A stretch of 64,000 nucleotides of DNA from Tardiphaga sp. vice304 (GCF_007018905.1 NZ_CP041402.1:2158001-2222000); one strand, 5' to 3'. Counted from the first letter of the stretch, positions 1-10,683 are shown. Notes: generated from the letters alone by a model not told the origin. Numbers and translations are program-made.

Positions 1-279
1 GCGCCTAAGGATGCGACGGCAAAATAAACTGATGTCATCCGGGCGAGGCGAGCGCCAACGAGCGCCGAGCCTGATCCATAACCTCCGAGCCTGTGGCTTT
101 CAAAGGCATTGGCAACAGCACGCAACTTGACGACAGCGTGTATGGGTCCCGGCTTGCGCTCGCAGGCTCGCTTGCCGGGACGATTGCGCAGGTGCCATGC
201 GTGGCCACGCCTTGGCAGCGCGGCGGATGTTTGCGTAAGTTCGTCGCAAGCGACAACAAAAAAAACAAAGGGAGTTTTC
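1..279. other. 5' flank, no supported gene
   Basis: I see no credible coding region here. Short open frames on both strands lack recognisable protein sequence. A GGGAG ribosome binding site at about 270-274 belongs to the SMP-30 gene starting at 280. The open frame of that gene runs back to about 109, but the upstream codons do not resemble the family. Confidence 0.5.
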
Positions 280-1215
280 ATGTCCAACCCCGCCATCCGC
301 GTGTTCGCTACCGATCTGGCGTTCCCCGAAGGCCCCGTGGTGCTGCCGGACGGCTCTGTGGTGCTGGTGGAAATCCGCGCGCAGCAATTGACGCGGGTAT
401 GGCCGGACGGACGCAAGGAAGTGGTGGCCAAAATTCCCGGCGGGCCGAACGGCGCGGCGATGGGGCCGGACGGCAAGATCTATCTCTGCAACAATGGCGG
501 CTTCGGCTGGCATCCGTCGCGCGGCACCTTGATGCCCGGCGCGCCGGAGCCGCATGAATATATCGGCGGCTCGCTGCAGCGCGTCGATCTGCATTCCGGC
601 GCGGTCGAAACCTTGTTCGACAAATGCGGCGAGCACGGCCTGCGCGGGCCGAACGATCTGGTGTTCGACCGCGAGGGCGGGCTGTGGTTCTCTGACCTCG
701 GAAAGCGCCGCGCCCGCGACATGGATGTCGGCGGCGCCTATTACATCAAGCCGGGCATGACCGGCATTTCCGAGCAGGTGTATGGCGTGCTGCCGGCCAA
801 TGGCATCGGCCTGTCGCCCGACGAGAAGACGATGTACATCGCGGAGACGCCGACCGCGCGGCTGTGGGCTTACGATCTTTCTGCGCCCGGCGAGGTCAAG
901 CCGGCGGAGGTGATCTACCGCGGCGAGCGCGGCCATCCGATCGCCGGCCTCGGCGGTTACCAGATGTTCGATTCGCTCGCCGTGGAAGCCTCCGGCAACA
1001 TCTGCGTTGCGACGCTGGTCTCAGGCTGCATCTCGGTGATCGCGCCGGACGGAAAACTGGTCGAGCAGGTGCCGACCGGCGACCGCGTCACCACCAATAT
1101 TGCGTTCGGCGGGCCGGAGCTTAAAACCGCCTACATCACGCTGTCGGGCCGTGGCGAACTGATCGCGATGGACTGGCCGCGCGGCGGCCTGCCGCTGAAT
1201 TTTCTGAACAAGTAA
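280..1215 (+). CDS. SMP-30/gluconolactonase family protein
   Basis: The product has 311 residues and is a six-bladed beta-propeller hydrolase of the SMP-30/gluconolactonase/LRE family. These enzymes open sugar lactones or related cyclic esters using one divalent metal. The expected metal ligands are visible: Glu17 in FPEGP, the Asn of GPNDLVFD near residue 128, and the NGIGLSPDEKTMYIAET block, where Asn and Asp are ligands in known members. The start at 280 is preferred because GGGAG lies 6 bases upstream and homology begins at once. No signal peptide is seen, so it is probably cytoplasmic. It stands alone on the plus strand and the next gene is separated by a palindromic repeat. The substrate cannot be told from the sequence; a sugar-acid or aromatic-derived lactone is possible. 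Confidence 0.88.
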   Translation: MSNPAIRVFATDLAFPEGPVVLPDGSVVLVEIRAQQLTRVWPDGRKEVVAKIPGGPNGAAMGPDGKIYLCNNGGFGWHPSRGTLMPGAPEPHEYIGGSLQRVDLHSGAVETLFDKCGEHGLRGPNDLVFDREGGLWFSDLGKRRARDMDVGGAYYIKPGMTGISEQVYGVLPANGIGLSPDEKTMYIAETPTARLWAYDLSAPGEVKPAEVIYRGERGHPIAGLGGYQMFDSLAVEASGNICVATLVSGCISVIAPDGKLVEQVPTGDRVTTNIAFGGPELKTAYITLSGRGELIAMDWPRGGLPLNFLNK

Positions 1216-1219
1216 TTTT

Positions 1220-1306
1220 GTCATTGCGAGGAGCGAAGCGACGCGGCAATCCAGAGCCACTGGCGAAGACTGGATTGCTTCGTCGCAAGAGCTCCTCGCA
1301 ATGACG
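1220..1306. repeat. palindromic intergenic repeat
   Basis: The left arm starts TCATTGCGAGGAGC at 1221 and is mirrored by GCTCCTCGCAATGA at 1291-1304, with further inner pairing (GCAATCCAG with CTGGATTGC). It can fold into a long hairpin. Such elements are scattered between genes in Bradyrhizobium-type genomes. It may also stop transcription after the SMP-30 gene. It touches the start of the following gene. Confidence 0.75.
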
Positions 1307-1318
1307 ATAGGGATAAAT

Positions 1319-1903
1319 ATGCCGTGGCTTGAACCTGTAACGCTGCAAGGGGCCCATGCCCGGCTCGAGCCGCTTTCGAAAGACCACACCGACGGCCTGA
1401 TGGCGGCGATCGGCGATCTCTCCAGCATCTGGTACACCGCGATCCCGACCGCCGAGAAGATGCCCGCCGAGATCGAGCGGCGGCTGGCTTTGCAGGCATC
1501 GGGCGCGATGCTGCCGTTCACGGTGGTCGATGCCGACGGCCAGGTCGCCGGCATGACGACTTACATGAACGTCGATGCCGCCAACCGCCGCGTCGAGATC
1601 GGCTCGACCTGGTACGCCAAACGCGTGCAGCGGACCGCGCTCAACACCCAGTGCAAGCTGCTCCTGCTGCAGCACGCCTTCGAGAAACTCGACTGCATCG
1701 CGGTGGAATTCCGCACGCATTTTTTCAACCACCAGAGCCGCCGCGGCATCGAGCGACTCGGCGCGAAATATGACGGCATCATCCGCAACCACCAGATCGC
1801 CCCCAACGGCACGCTGCGCGACACCGTGGTGTACAGCATCATCGCGTCGGAATGGCCGACCGTGAAGGCGCATCTGACCTATCAGATGGAGCGGGAGAGG
1901 TAG
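1319..1903 (+). CDS. GNAT family N-acetyltransferase
   Basis: The product has about 194 residues and resembles the RimL/Acetyltransf_3 branch of the GNAT fold, which moves an acetyl group from acetyl-CoA to an amine. It opens with MPWLEPVTLQGAHARLEPLS, the usual beta1 strand of this branch. The central part (AANRRVEIGSTWYAKRVQRTALNTQCKLLLLQHAFEKL read in pieces) holds beta4 and the acetyl-CoA helix, and near the end is the typical RGIERLGAKYDGI step. An in-frame ATG at 1301 lies inside the palindromic repeat. The ATG at 1319 is preferred because TAGGGA sits 5 bases before it. The acceptor is unknown; RimL relatives act on protein N-termini, others on small amines. Confidence 0.85.
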   Translation: MPWLEPVTLQGAHARLEPLSKDHTDGLMAAIGDLSSIWYTAIPTAEKMPAEIERRLALQASGAMLPFTVVDADGQVAGMTTYMNVDAANRRVEIGSTWYAKRVQRTALNTQCKLLLLQHAFEKLDCIAVEFRTHFFNHQSRRGIERLGAKYDGIIRNHQIAPNGTLRDTVVYSIIASEWPTVKAHLTYQMERER

Positions 1904-1930
1904 GCGGTTCTGCGATTTTGGAACGGTCAT

Positions 1931-1969
1931 GTTTTGTCACCTCTCCCCGTTGGGGAGAGGTGACAAAAC
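1931..1969. terminator. perfect hairpin, bidirectional terminator candidate
   Basis: An 18-bp perfect stem (GTTTTGTCACCTCTCCCC at 1931-1948 against its complement at 1952-1969) has a loop of only 3 bases. It lies between the convergent GNAT and reductase genes and carries T/A runs at the stem base. The CCTCTCCCC core recurs at 57355-57502, so it may also be a repeat remnant. Confidence 0.6.
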
Positions 1970-2005
1970 ATTAGTGGCGGGATTTGGCGTGAGACATATG
2001 CGAGC

Positions 2006-2986
2006 TCACATCGCGTCCGGCCGGTACAGCGTATCGACCGTCACCGTGCCCACCGCGCGCGACACGCACGGGCAGATTTTCGTGTTGCCCTGCTTCTGAT
2101 GATCGCTGAAGAACACGTCTCGGTGGTCGATCTCGCCGTCGACCGCCAGCACGTCGATGGAGCAGACGCCGCATTCGCCGCGCTCGCAATCGCTCATCAC
2201 TTCAAAACCTGCGTCGTTGAGCGCCGCCAGCATCGAGCGGTTTGCCGGCACCACGATTTCCTCGCCGGAGCCCTTCAGCCGCACGCGGAATTCCGCCGTC
2301 GGCAACAACCCGCTGGAGCCGAACGTCTCGTAGCGCAGGTCGGCCGGCGCGCGGCCGGCGTCGTTCCAGGCGCGCCGCGCCGCTTCCAGCATCCGCATCG
2401 GCCCGCACAGGATGGCGATGGCGTCCGCGGGGAGGGCGTCGAAGGTGGCGGCGAGATCGAGACGGTGGCCCTCGTCGCTGGCGTGGACGTGCAGCCGCTC
2501 GCCGAGCAGGCCGGACAATTCGTCGAGATAGGCGGCGTCCTTCCGCGACGTCATTGCGTAATGCAATTGCATGTCGATGCCGGCGCGCGGCCGCAGCACC
2601 GCGGCAATGCCGGTGATCGGCGTAATGCCGATGCCGCCGGCGATCAGGCAATAATAGTTGCGCGTCCAGTCGATGTCGAACAGCGACGACGGGCTGGAAA
2701 TCTCCAGCCGCGCGCCCGGCTGCAACGCCCACATCGCCCGCGAGCCGCCGCGGCTGTCCGGCGCCAGCCGCACCGCGATGCGCAAGCTGTCGGGCTGCCG
2801 CTCGCCGACCAGCGAGTACGACCGCGTCTGCGGCTGGCCGTCGATCAGCAGGCTCACATTGATGTGGCTGCCGGGCGGGTAGGAAGCGACCGGCGCATCC
2901 GGGCGCAGCGTGATTTCGCGAATGCCGGGCGTGACGTCGCGGGTCGCAGCGACACGGCATCCGGTCCAGTGTTCGGCAAAGCGCAT
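2006..2986 (-). CDS. PDR/VanB-type ferredoxin-NADH oxidoreductase
   Basis: The product has 326 residues and is the electron-transfer partner of a Rieske oxygenase, with the phthalate dioxygenase reductase layout. The order is a flavin domain (RSYSLVG near residue 76), a nucleotide-binding domain (AGGIGITPI near 138) and a C-terminal plant-type 2Fe-2S ferredoxin with Cys267, Cys272, Cys275 (CERGECGVC) and Cys305. In known systems it carries electrons from NAD(P)H through FMN and the iron-sulfur centre to the oxygenase. GGAGAG lies just upstream of the ATG. It is the last gene of a three-gene minus-strand operon, 13 bases after the GntR gene. The substrate of the system is not fixed by sequence; O-demethylation of a methoxy-aromatic such as vanillate is one possibility. 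Confidence 0.9.
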   Translation of the reverse strand: MRFAEHWTGCRVAATRDVTPGIREITLRPDAPVASYPPGSHINVSLLIDGQPQTRSYSLVGERQPDSLRIAVRLAPDSRGGSRAMWALQPGARLEISSPSSLFDIDWTRNYYCLIAGGIGITPITGIAAVLRPRAGIDMQLHYAMTSRKDAAYLDELSGLLGERLHVHASDEGHRLDLAATFDALPADAIAILCGPMRMLEAARRAWNDAGRAPADLRYETFGSSGLLPTAEFRVRLKGSGEEIVVPANRSMLAALNDAGFEVMSDCERGECGVCSIDVLAVDGEIDHRDVFFSDHQKQGNTKICPCVSRAVGTVTVDTLYRPDAM

Positions 2987-2999
2987 CGGGTCTCTCCCC

Positions 3000-3755
3000 T
3001 CAATCCGTAGTGGCCGACGTCACCAGCGCCAGCGCCGGCAGCAGATCGAGATGGCTACGGTTGCGCAACGCCAGCCGCAGATTGCGCACCGCGAGGCGGG
3101 CGTGCTCGCGCATGATCGCTTCGGCGCGCGCGCCCTCGCGGTTCTCGATCGCGTCGACGACGATGCGGTGGTGCTCCTGGCCGATCAGCAGGATGGTGTG
3201 CGCCTCGGGCAGCGCCGACTGCGCCATCACGAAGGCGGAGGGCGAGGCGAACGGCATCGCCGAAGCACGATCGATCTGCCGGATCACCGGGGCGCTGCCG
3301 CACAATTCGGTGAGCAGCGCGTGGAAGCGCGCGTTCAGCGTGACGTAGGCGGAAAAGGCTTCGACCGAAATTGGATCCTGCCGCACCAGCCGGTCGAGGT
3401 CGGCCAGGCATTCCTTCAGCGGCTCAAGGCTGCGGGCGGACGCGCCGCGCTCGGCGGCAAAGCGCGCGGCGAGGCCTTCCAGCGTGCCACGCAGCTCGAT
3501 CGAATCCAGAATGTCGCGTTCGGAAAATGCTTTCACCATGAAGCCGCCGGAGGGGATCGCCTGCAGCAGGCCCTCGTCCTCCAGCCGCACCAGCGCCAGC
3601 CGCACCGGCGTGCGCGACACGCCGGTGATCTCAACCGCCTGCAACTCGCTGATGCGCTCAGTGGCGCGCAGCCGGCCGGACAGGATCATGTCGCGCAGCG
3701 CCAGCTGCGCGCGCACGGTCTGCGACACCGAGCGGTCGGATTCGCGCTCGCTCAT
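3000..3755 (-). CDS. GntR family transcriptional regulator (FCD type)
   Basis: The product has 251 residues. An N-terminal winged helix-turn-helix spans about residues 15-80 (ISELQAVEITGVSRTPVRLAL is the recognition part) and is followed by an all-helical ligand-binding FCD domain to the C-terminus. Regulators of this kind (VanR-like) usually repress an adjacent catabolic operon until an effector binds. The gene lies between the oxygenase (4 bases upstream) and the reductase (13 bases downstream), so it is co-transcribed with its probable targets and probably controls its own operon. The likely binding site is the pair of GTATAC half sites upstream of the oxygenase. The effector is unknown. 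Confidence 0.88.
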   Translation of the reverse strand: MSERESDRSVSQTVRAQLALRDMILSGRLRATERISELQAVEITGVSRTPVRLALVRLEDEGLLQAIPSGGFMVKAFSERDILDSIELRGTLEGLAARFAAERGASARSLEPLKECLADLDRLVRQDPISVEAFSAYVTLNARFHALLTELCGSAPVIRQIDRASAMPFASPSAFVMAQSALPEAHTILLIGQEHHRIVVDAIENREGARAEAIMREHARLAVRNLRLALRNRSHLDLLPALALVTSATTD

Positions 3756-3759
3756 GGCG

Positions 3760-4809
3760 TCACTCCGCCGCCTGCAGCTTTTGCGGCGTCGTCTCTTTAG
3801 CCACCATGCGTTCGATCACCTTTCGCGTCCACATCGCGCCGGCGTCGATATTGAGGTTGTAGAACACGCGGTCGGGATTTTCGTCCATCGCGCGTTGCTG
3901 CGCTTCCAGGATGATCTCGTCCTCGCGGAAGATCGCCGAGACGCCTTCGCGGATCTCGGTGGTGATCTTCTGCTCGGTGATGCGGTGATTGCGCACGAAC
4001 GCCCAGAAGTAGTGGCAGGTGGTCGCGGTCTCCGGCGTCATGGTGTTGAGCACGAAGCCGTTGACGCCCTGCGAGCGGTCGCCCTCCGGCGCGCCGGTGC
4101 CGGCTGGCGCCACGCCGACGTCGATGCACACAGTGCCCGGCGCCTGGAAATGAATGATCTGCCAGCGATCGACCGGGCCGGACTTGCCGAGCTGGGCTGC
4201 CCAGAACGGCGGCGCCTCGATGCCTTTCATCCAGCGCGTCACGGTGACGGTCCGGTCGCCATGGGTGACATCGAACGGCGCCTCCGCGACGTCGTCCTGG
4301 CCGATGCTGGAGCCGTGCACGAAGGTCTCGTGGGTCAGGTCCATCAGATTGTCGACGACGAGGCGCCAGTCGCATCTGGCGTGGATGGTCTTGCCGTCGC
4401 CGGCCCATTCGGGATCGTCGTTCCAGCGCATGTCCGGCACCAGAGCGGGGTCGGCCAGCGCCGGGTCGCCCATCCACAGCCAGACGAAGCGGTGCTTTTC
4501 CACCACCGGATAGGCGCGCACGCAGGCCGAGGGATTGATGGTCTCCTGCGACGGCATGAAGGTGCAGCGGCCCTGCGCATTGTATTTCAGGCCGTGATAG
4601 CCGCAGACGACGGTGTCGCCGTCGAGCCGGCCCTTGGAAAGCGGGACGAGGCGATGCCAGCAGGCATCCTCCAGCGCCGCGACGGCGCCGTCCGCGCGGC
4701 GATACATCACCACATGCTTGTTGCAGATCGTGCGCGGAAACAGCGCGTGCTTGATGTCGACGTCCCAAGCGGCGGCGTACCAGGCGTTCATCGGGAAGGG
4801 AGCGGTCAT
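3760..4809 (-). CDS. Rieske 2Fe-2S aromatic ring-hydroxylating oxygenase, VanA-like
   Basis: The product has 349 residues and is the oxygenase component of a two-component Rieske system. The Rieske cluster ligands are Cys50, His52, Cys69 and His72. The mononuclear iron site follows as Asp157-x2-His160-x4-His165 in DLTHETFVH. Length and layout match the single-subunit VanA/dicamba O-demethylase group rather than the alpha/beta ring dioxygenases. The start is supported by AGGAGG 7-12 bases upstream. It is the first gene of the operon with the GntR regulator and the PDR-type reductase. The reaction is probably O-demethylation or monooxygenation of an aromatic acid; the exact substrate is inference. 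Confidence 0.9.
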   Translation of the reverse strand: MTAPFPMNAWYAAAWDVDIKHALFPRTICNKHVVMYRRADGAVAALEDACWHRLVPLSKGRLDGDTVVCGYHGLKYNAQGRCTFMPSQETINPSACVRAYPVVEKHRFVWLWMGDPALADPALVPDMRWNDDPEWAGDGKTIHARCDWRLVVDNLMDLTHETFVHGSSIGQDDVAEAPFDVTHGDRTVTVTRWMKGIEAPPFWAAQLGKSGPVDRWQIIHFQAPGTVCIDVGVAPAGTGAPEGDRSQGVNGFVLNTMTPETATTCHYFWAFVRNHRITEQKITTEIREGVSAIFREDEIILEAQQRAMDENPDRVFYNLNIDAGAMWTRKVIERMVAKETTPQKLQAAE

Positions 4810-4835
4810 CGCGGCGTCCTCCTACAAGGAATCCA

Positions 4836-4910
4836 GATTGTATACCGAATTCCTGATTCGAAGTATTCTATCGATTAAATATCCGCATGCATAGACATTT
4901 CAGTATACAT
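4836..4910 (-). promoter_or_regulatory. candidate GntR operator/promoter of the oxygenase operon
   Basis: The stretch upstream of the oxygenase gene is clearly A+T-rich in a G+C-rich neighbourhood. It contains two copies of the palindromic core GTATAC, at 4840-4845 (in TTGTATACC) and 4903-4908 (in AGTATACAT). FCD-type GntR regulators commonly bind short palindromes near the promoter of their own operon. The site nearer the gene is about 30 bases before the start codon, so it could block RNA polymerase. No direct proof is possible from sequence. Confidence 0.4.
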
Positions 4911-5010
4911 AAAATCCATGAGCTTACGTCGCGCATTTTATTATCAATTTTAGGTTGCAGTTTGTTCCTGACTTGTTCCAAAATCCGGTTGCCGGAGTTA
5001 GGGGGCTCTC

Positions 5011-5559
5011 ATGAGTGGATTGGAAACACGATCGGACTCTGAACTGGTGCAGGCGTGGATAGACAACGTGCGTGAGCACGATGCCATCGAGCACGTCGGG
5101 GCGGGGAACCGCCATTTTGGCGAGCGGATGAAGATCGTCGACGAGTTGATGGCGCGCAGCGACGGCCGGCTGAACCTGATGCTGCCGCTCCTTGAGCATT
5201 CCGATCTCGACGTGCGATATACTGCGGCGTTTTTATTCCGGGAGGCCGATCCGACCGTGTTCCGCAAGACGTTGGCGGGACTGAGCACGATGGGTGGCAA
5301 AGTGGCCGCCGATGCCGCCCGGATGCTGGCAGCCCCACCGCTGGCCAAGTCCGTCCCGCAGCCGCCCATTCCTGAAGACCATCCGCTGTTCTGGGCTGCC
5401 CGAAATCCGCCTGCGCCTAGCATGCCCCGCGATGAGGTGGAGCGGCGGCTATCCTCTCTGTTTCCGGCGGAGCACAAGAAGTTACTGTCGTTGTTGACGC
5501 CTGCCATAGGGCTGTGGCCGCAGCCTGCGGAGGCCAGCGCACCGATTGCGGGGTCCCGA
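5011..5559 (+). pseudogene. 5' part of a DUF2019-DUF1963 (YwqG-like) gene cut by IS21
   Basis: Codons 1-183 of a gene that was interrupted by the IS21 element at 5560. The N-terminal ~110 residues resemble DUF2019: a helical repeat-like domain with VRYTAAFLFREADP and a GGKVAADAARML end. A proline-rich linker follows and then the beginning of a DUF1963/YwqG-like domain (AIGLWPQPAEASAPIAGSR). The open frame continues a few codons into the element to a stop at 5608-5610. Joined to 8208-8864 after removing one 6-bp duplication, the frame reads through to 401 residues. The function of these domains is not established; DUF1963 proteins often occur in small immunity-like or solitary genes. Confidence 0.85.
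5554..5559. repeat. left target-site duplication of IS21 element
   Basis: TCCCGA immediately precedes the TGTAGCGCG end of the element and is repeated directly after its other end at 8202-8207. Six bases is within the usual 4-8 bp for IS21. Confidence 0.9.
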
Positions 5560-5698
5560 TGTAGCGCGTCAATCTGGATGGGAAGCGCGACAATCAGGAT
5601 GGCAATTTAGCGGTCGCGGCGTGGGGATGATTGTCGCGGCCTGACGATAACGCAAGCGATAATCGCGTGCTGTAGAGTTGATTGTCGTGGAGCGACAA

Positions 5699-8046
<2,348 letters not shown>

Positions 8047-8090
8047 TTACCAGCCGCCGTTACCGCCAATGAGGCCCCTTCGGGCCGACA

Positions 8091-8151
8091 CGCCGCTGCT
8101 GGGGTGCCTCCGGTCGGGCTACGCCCTCCCTTCGTCACCCCAGCAGCGGCG
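8091..8151. repeat. 16-bp inverted repeat inside IS21 right end
   Basis: CGCCGCTGCTGGGGTG at 8091-8106 is mirrored exactly by CACCCCAGCAGCGGCG at 8136-8151. It lies between the istA start and the right terminus and could form a hairpin in DNA or RNA. It may protect istA from read-through transcription entering from the host gene, as inverted repeats near the ends of some insertion sequences do; this is inference. Confidence 0.6.
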
Positions 8152-8201
8152 CATTCTCATCCTGATTGTCGCGGGATTCTCATCCTGATTGTCGCGCTAC
8201 A

Positions 8202-8207
8202 TCCCGA
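8202..8207. repeat. right target-site duplication of IS21 element
   Basis: A direct copy of TCCCGA lies just outside the right end of the element and matches 5554-5559. Confidence 0.9.
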
Positions 8208-8864
8208 CTTGGCGGAATGCCCTACGCGCCGCCGGGCTGGACATGGCCGGTCGAAGAAGGTGAGCCGATGCTGTTCATCACCCAGATCAATTGCGCCGAT
8301 GTCCGTCACCTGCCAGGCGCAGATGTGTTGCCGTCGGACGGCGTGCTCGCGTTTTTCGGCGATCATGACGCCGTCCAAGGCTGCACGTTCGCGATGGGCG
8401 GCGCGGTGTTTCACTGGCCCGAAACGTCCGAATGGACGCCGGCCGTCCCGCCCTTGGAAATCCTGACGGTGTTTCCGCGCGCCGAACTGCTGTTTCGCCC
8501 CACGCTGGAGATGCCGGATCCAAAGAGCGAGGCGCTCGCTTCCGTGTTGAAGGACAATGGTCAACGGGAAGTCTACCGCGAATTTCATGCCGCATTGCAG
8601 TCGTATGGCATGCCCGACGGATATGAATACACAGTCGATTTCGGAAGCATGCTCGGGTGGCCGCGTCTGGTGCAGCACGCCGAACTCGAGTTGTTCGATG
8701 TCGATCCCGAGGACGCCCGCGTGCTGCTGCAGATCGGCTCCTACACCAACGGCCGTGAGTTCGGCGATTGGGGGCCGGGTGGATCGATATATTTTGTCAC
8801 CTCGAACAGCGCGCTGGCAGAGAGAGACTGGGAAAGCTGCGAACTTACCGGACAATTCACGTAA
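8208..8864 (+). pseudogene. 3' part of the interrupted DUF2019-DUF1963 gene
   Basis: This fragment encodes most of the DUF1963/YwqG-like domain. It begins LGGMPYAPPGWTWP, followed by MLFITQINCADV and DGVLAFFGD, the hallmark blocks of that family. The 657 bases from 8208 through the stop are a whole number of codons and continue the frame of 5011-5559. The frame is also open back into the IS end (TTG at 8166), and an internal ATG at 8217 follows the insertion, so a shortened product might be made. Residues downstream (GRPRLVQHAELELFDVDPED in part) look intact, with no further damage. Confidence 0.85.
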
Positions 8865-9495
8865 GTCTCCGCCTGCGCGACTGCGGGACGCGCGAGGGGC
8901 AGTTGACGTACGCAGCGATCCGGCAATGCCCCGACCTCGAAAACATTCCGCGGCAGTCGGGCGCCTCCCCCGATGTCGCCAAGTATATTGACTATCGTCC
9001 TATGTAGGCTTATGATCCTCTTGTCCCGCTCATGAGGGGCGCTTCTCGAGGGCGCTCTGGGAGTGGAGCGGGATGCGGCGTCCCGCATGCGTGCCTCGCA
9101 AGCACGCCCGGGAGGCCTCGGGTCACCGTCCGGCCCTACTACGGGGGTCTGCCGCACTTTGTCGGCTGGACGCGGGACAGGCAAACGGCGGAAACGCCGG
9201 CGGGTATCGTCGCCCGTGCCACGTCCCCGGAAGCACGGTCCCGGGGTCTTAAATCCCGCGGTGGCGCGCCTACAGGCGCCGCGGTTCATCGCGAGATGGA
9301 TCGCGTCCCATACCACCTCCGCGCCTGTCGGCGCGCCGCCACCCCTCGTGGTTTCGAGGGGAGAATGTCCTTGATAGCTCGGGGCTTTTGCCCGCGAGAA
9401 GGCGAAGCCGTGACTGCAGGAAGATCGAGATCGTCCCGCAGGGCCGTCCGGAATACGGCGCGCGGCCGTATCCGGACATGCGAAACGGCCTCGCC
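8865..9495. other. structured non-coding region between DUF1963 fragment and moxR
   Basis: Roughly 630 bases have no recognisable gene. Several open frames cross it but none gives a plausible protein. It is rich in hairpins: CGTGC/GCACG around 9090-9106, an imperfect long inverted repeat (GGTGGCGCGCC at 9260-9270 against 9331-9343, with CAGGCGC arms), and CCCCTCG/CGAGGGG at 9342-9361. The composition and repeated short palindromes suggest a decayed repeat element or mobile-element remnant of a kind I believe recurs in Bradyrhizobium-type genomes, but I cannot confirm that here. Confidence 0.4.
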
Positions 9496-10338
9496 TCAGA
9501 CTTCCCGGCGGTTCAGGAACGCCAGCCGCTCGAACAGGTGCACGTCCTGCTCGTTCTTCAGCAGCGCGCCGTGCAGCGGCGGGATCAGTTTGCGCGGGTC
9601 GCGCTCGCGAAGCTGTTCTGCGCTCATGTCCTCGTTCAGCAGCAGCTTCAGCCAGTCCAGCAATTCGGAGGTCGAGGGCTTCTTCTTCAGGCCGGGCACG
9701 GCGCGCACCTCGAAGAAGATCCGCATGGCTTCCGCCACCAGCCGCTGCTTGATGCCGGGGAAATGCACCTCGACGATCTGCTGCATCGTCTCCATTTCCG
9801 GAAACTTGATATAGTGGAAGAAACAGCGGCGCAGGAACGCGTCGGGCAGTTCCTTCTCGTTGTTGGAGGTGATCATCACGATCGGGCGCTTGGCGGCCTT
9901 GATGGTCTCGCCGGTCTCGTAGACATGGAATTCCATGCGGTCGAGTTCGAGCAGCAGATCGTTGGGGAATTCGATGTCGGCCTTGTCGATCTCGTCGATC
10001 AGCAGCACCGGGCGCTCGGCATGGGTGAAGGCTTCCCACAATTTGCCGCGCTTGATGTAGTTGGCGATGTCTGAGACGCGGGCGTCGCCGAGCTGGCTAT
10101 CGCGCAGCCGCGACACCGCGTCATACTCATACAGGCCCTGCTGCGCCTTGGTGGTCGACTTGATGTGCCAGGTCAAAAGCGGTGCGCCGAGCGCCTTGGC
10201 GACTTCCTCGGCCAGCACGGTCTTGCCGGTGCCAGGCTCGCCCTTCACCAAAAGCGGCCGCTCCAGCACGATCGCGGCATTGACCGCGACCTTGAGGTCA
10301 TCGGTGGCGACATAATTCGTGGTGCCGGTAAACTTCAT
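9496..10338 (-). CDS. MoxR family AAA+ ATPase
   Basis: The product has 280 residues and is a MoxR-type chaperone ATPase. Walker A is GEPGTGKT (about residues 37-44), Walker B is LLIDEIDKAD and the sensor 1 region is IVMITSNNEKELPDAFLRRC. MoxR ATPases usually work with a von Willebrand A protein to mature a metal enzyme or complex. Here a CoxE-like VWA gene lies 560 bases upstream in divergent orientation, which fits that pairing. Related pairs serve carbon monoxide dehydrogenase (CoxD/CoxE), but no cox structural gene is in the window, so the client is unknown. Confidence 0.92.
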   Translation of the reverse strand: MKFTGTTNYVATDDLKVAVNAAIVLERPLLVKGEPGTGKTVLAEEVAKALGAPLLTWHIKSTTKAQQGLYEYDAVSRLRDSQLGDARVSDIANYIKRGKLWEAFTHAERPVLLIDEIDKADIEFPNDLLLELDRMEFHVYETGETIKAAKRPIVMITSNNEKELPDAFLRRCFFHYIKFPEMETMQQIVEVHFPGIKQRLVAEAMRIFFEVRAVPGLKKKPSTSELLDWLKLLLNEDMSAEQLRERDPRKLIPPLHGALLKNEQDVHLFERLAFLNRREV

Positions 10339-10431
10339 CGAGGCTCTGCCTTCTTATTATGGGGCGCGATAGGGGGCATCCGGACATGCAACGACCGCCG
10401 GACGGCGGTCGCAGGATGGGTGCGAAAGACG

Positions 10432-10683
10432 TCAGCGCCGGATCAGTGACAGGATCACGAGCACGACCACGGCGCCGATCGCCGAATTGATGATGGCCCG
10501 AACAATGCCGGTGCCGAGATTGACGCCGAGCTGCGGCAGCAGCCAGCCGGCGACCACCGCGCCGATGATGCCGATGACGATGTTGCCGATCAGGCCGAAG
10601 CCGCCGCCGGTGACGATCAGCCCCGCGAGCCAGCCGGCGACGGCGCCCACCAGCAGCCAGACCAGGATGGATTCTATACCCAT
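10432..10683 (-). CDS. GlsB/YeaQ/YmgE family membrane protein
   Basis: The product has 83 residues and is a small, almost wholly hydrophobic protein with three predicted membrane segments and the family pattern GWLAGLIVTGGGFGLIGNIVIGIIGA read in pieces, rich in Gly-Ile/Val steps. Members are called transglycosylase-associated or stress-response membrane proteins, but their activity is not defined. AAGGGG precedes the ATG. It lies between moxR and the divergent VWA gene and is probably independent of both. Confidence 0.9.
   Translation of the reverse strand: MGIESILVWLLVGAVAGWLAGLIVTGGGFGLIGNIVIGIIGAVVAGWLLPQLGVNLGTGIVRAIINSAIGAVVVLVILSLIRR

Noticed and set aside
109..279. 57-codon upstream extension of the SMP-30 gene
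   Set aside because: The family starts near 280, where GGGAG is present. The upstream sequence is not protein-like.
8741..10039. Minus-strand open frame of 432 codons across the 8.9-9.5 kb gap and part of moxR
   Set aside because: It is out of frame with moxR, contains long stretches of unlikely Arg/Pro residues and crosses hairpins. There is no homology I can recognise.
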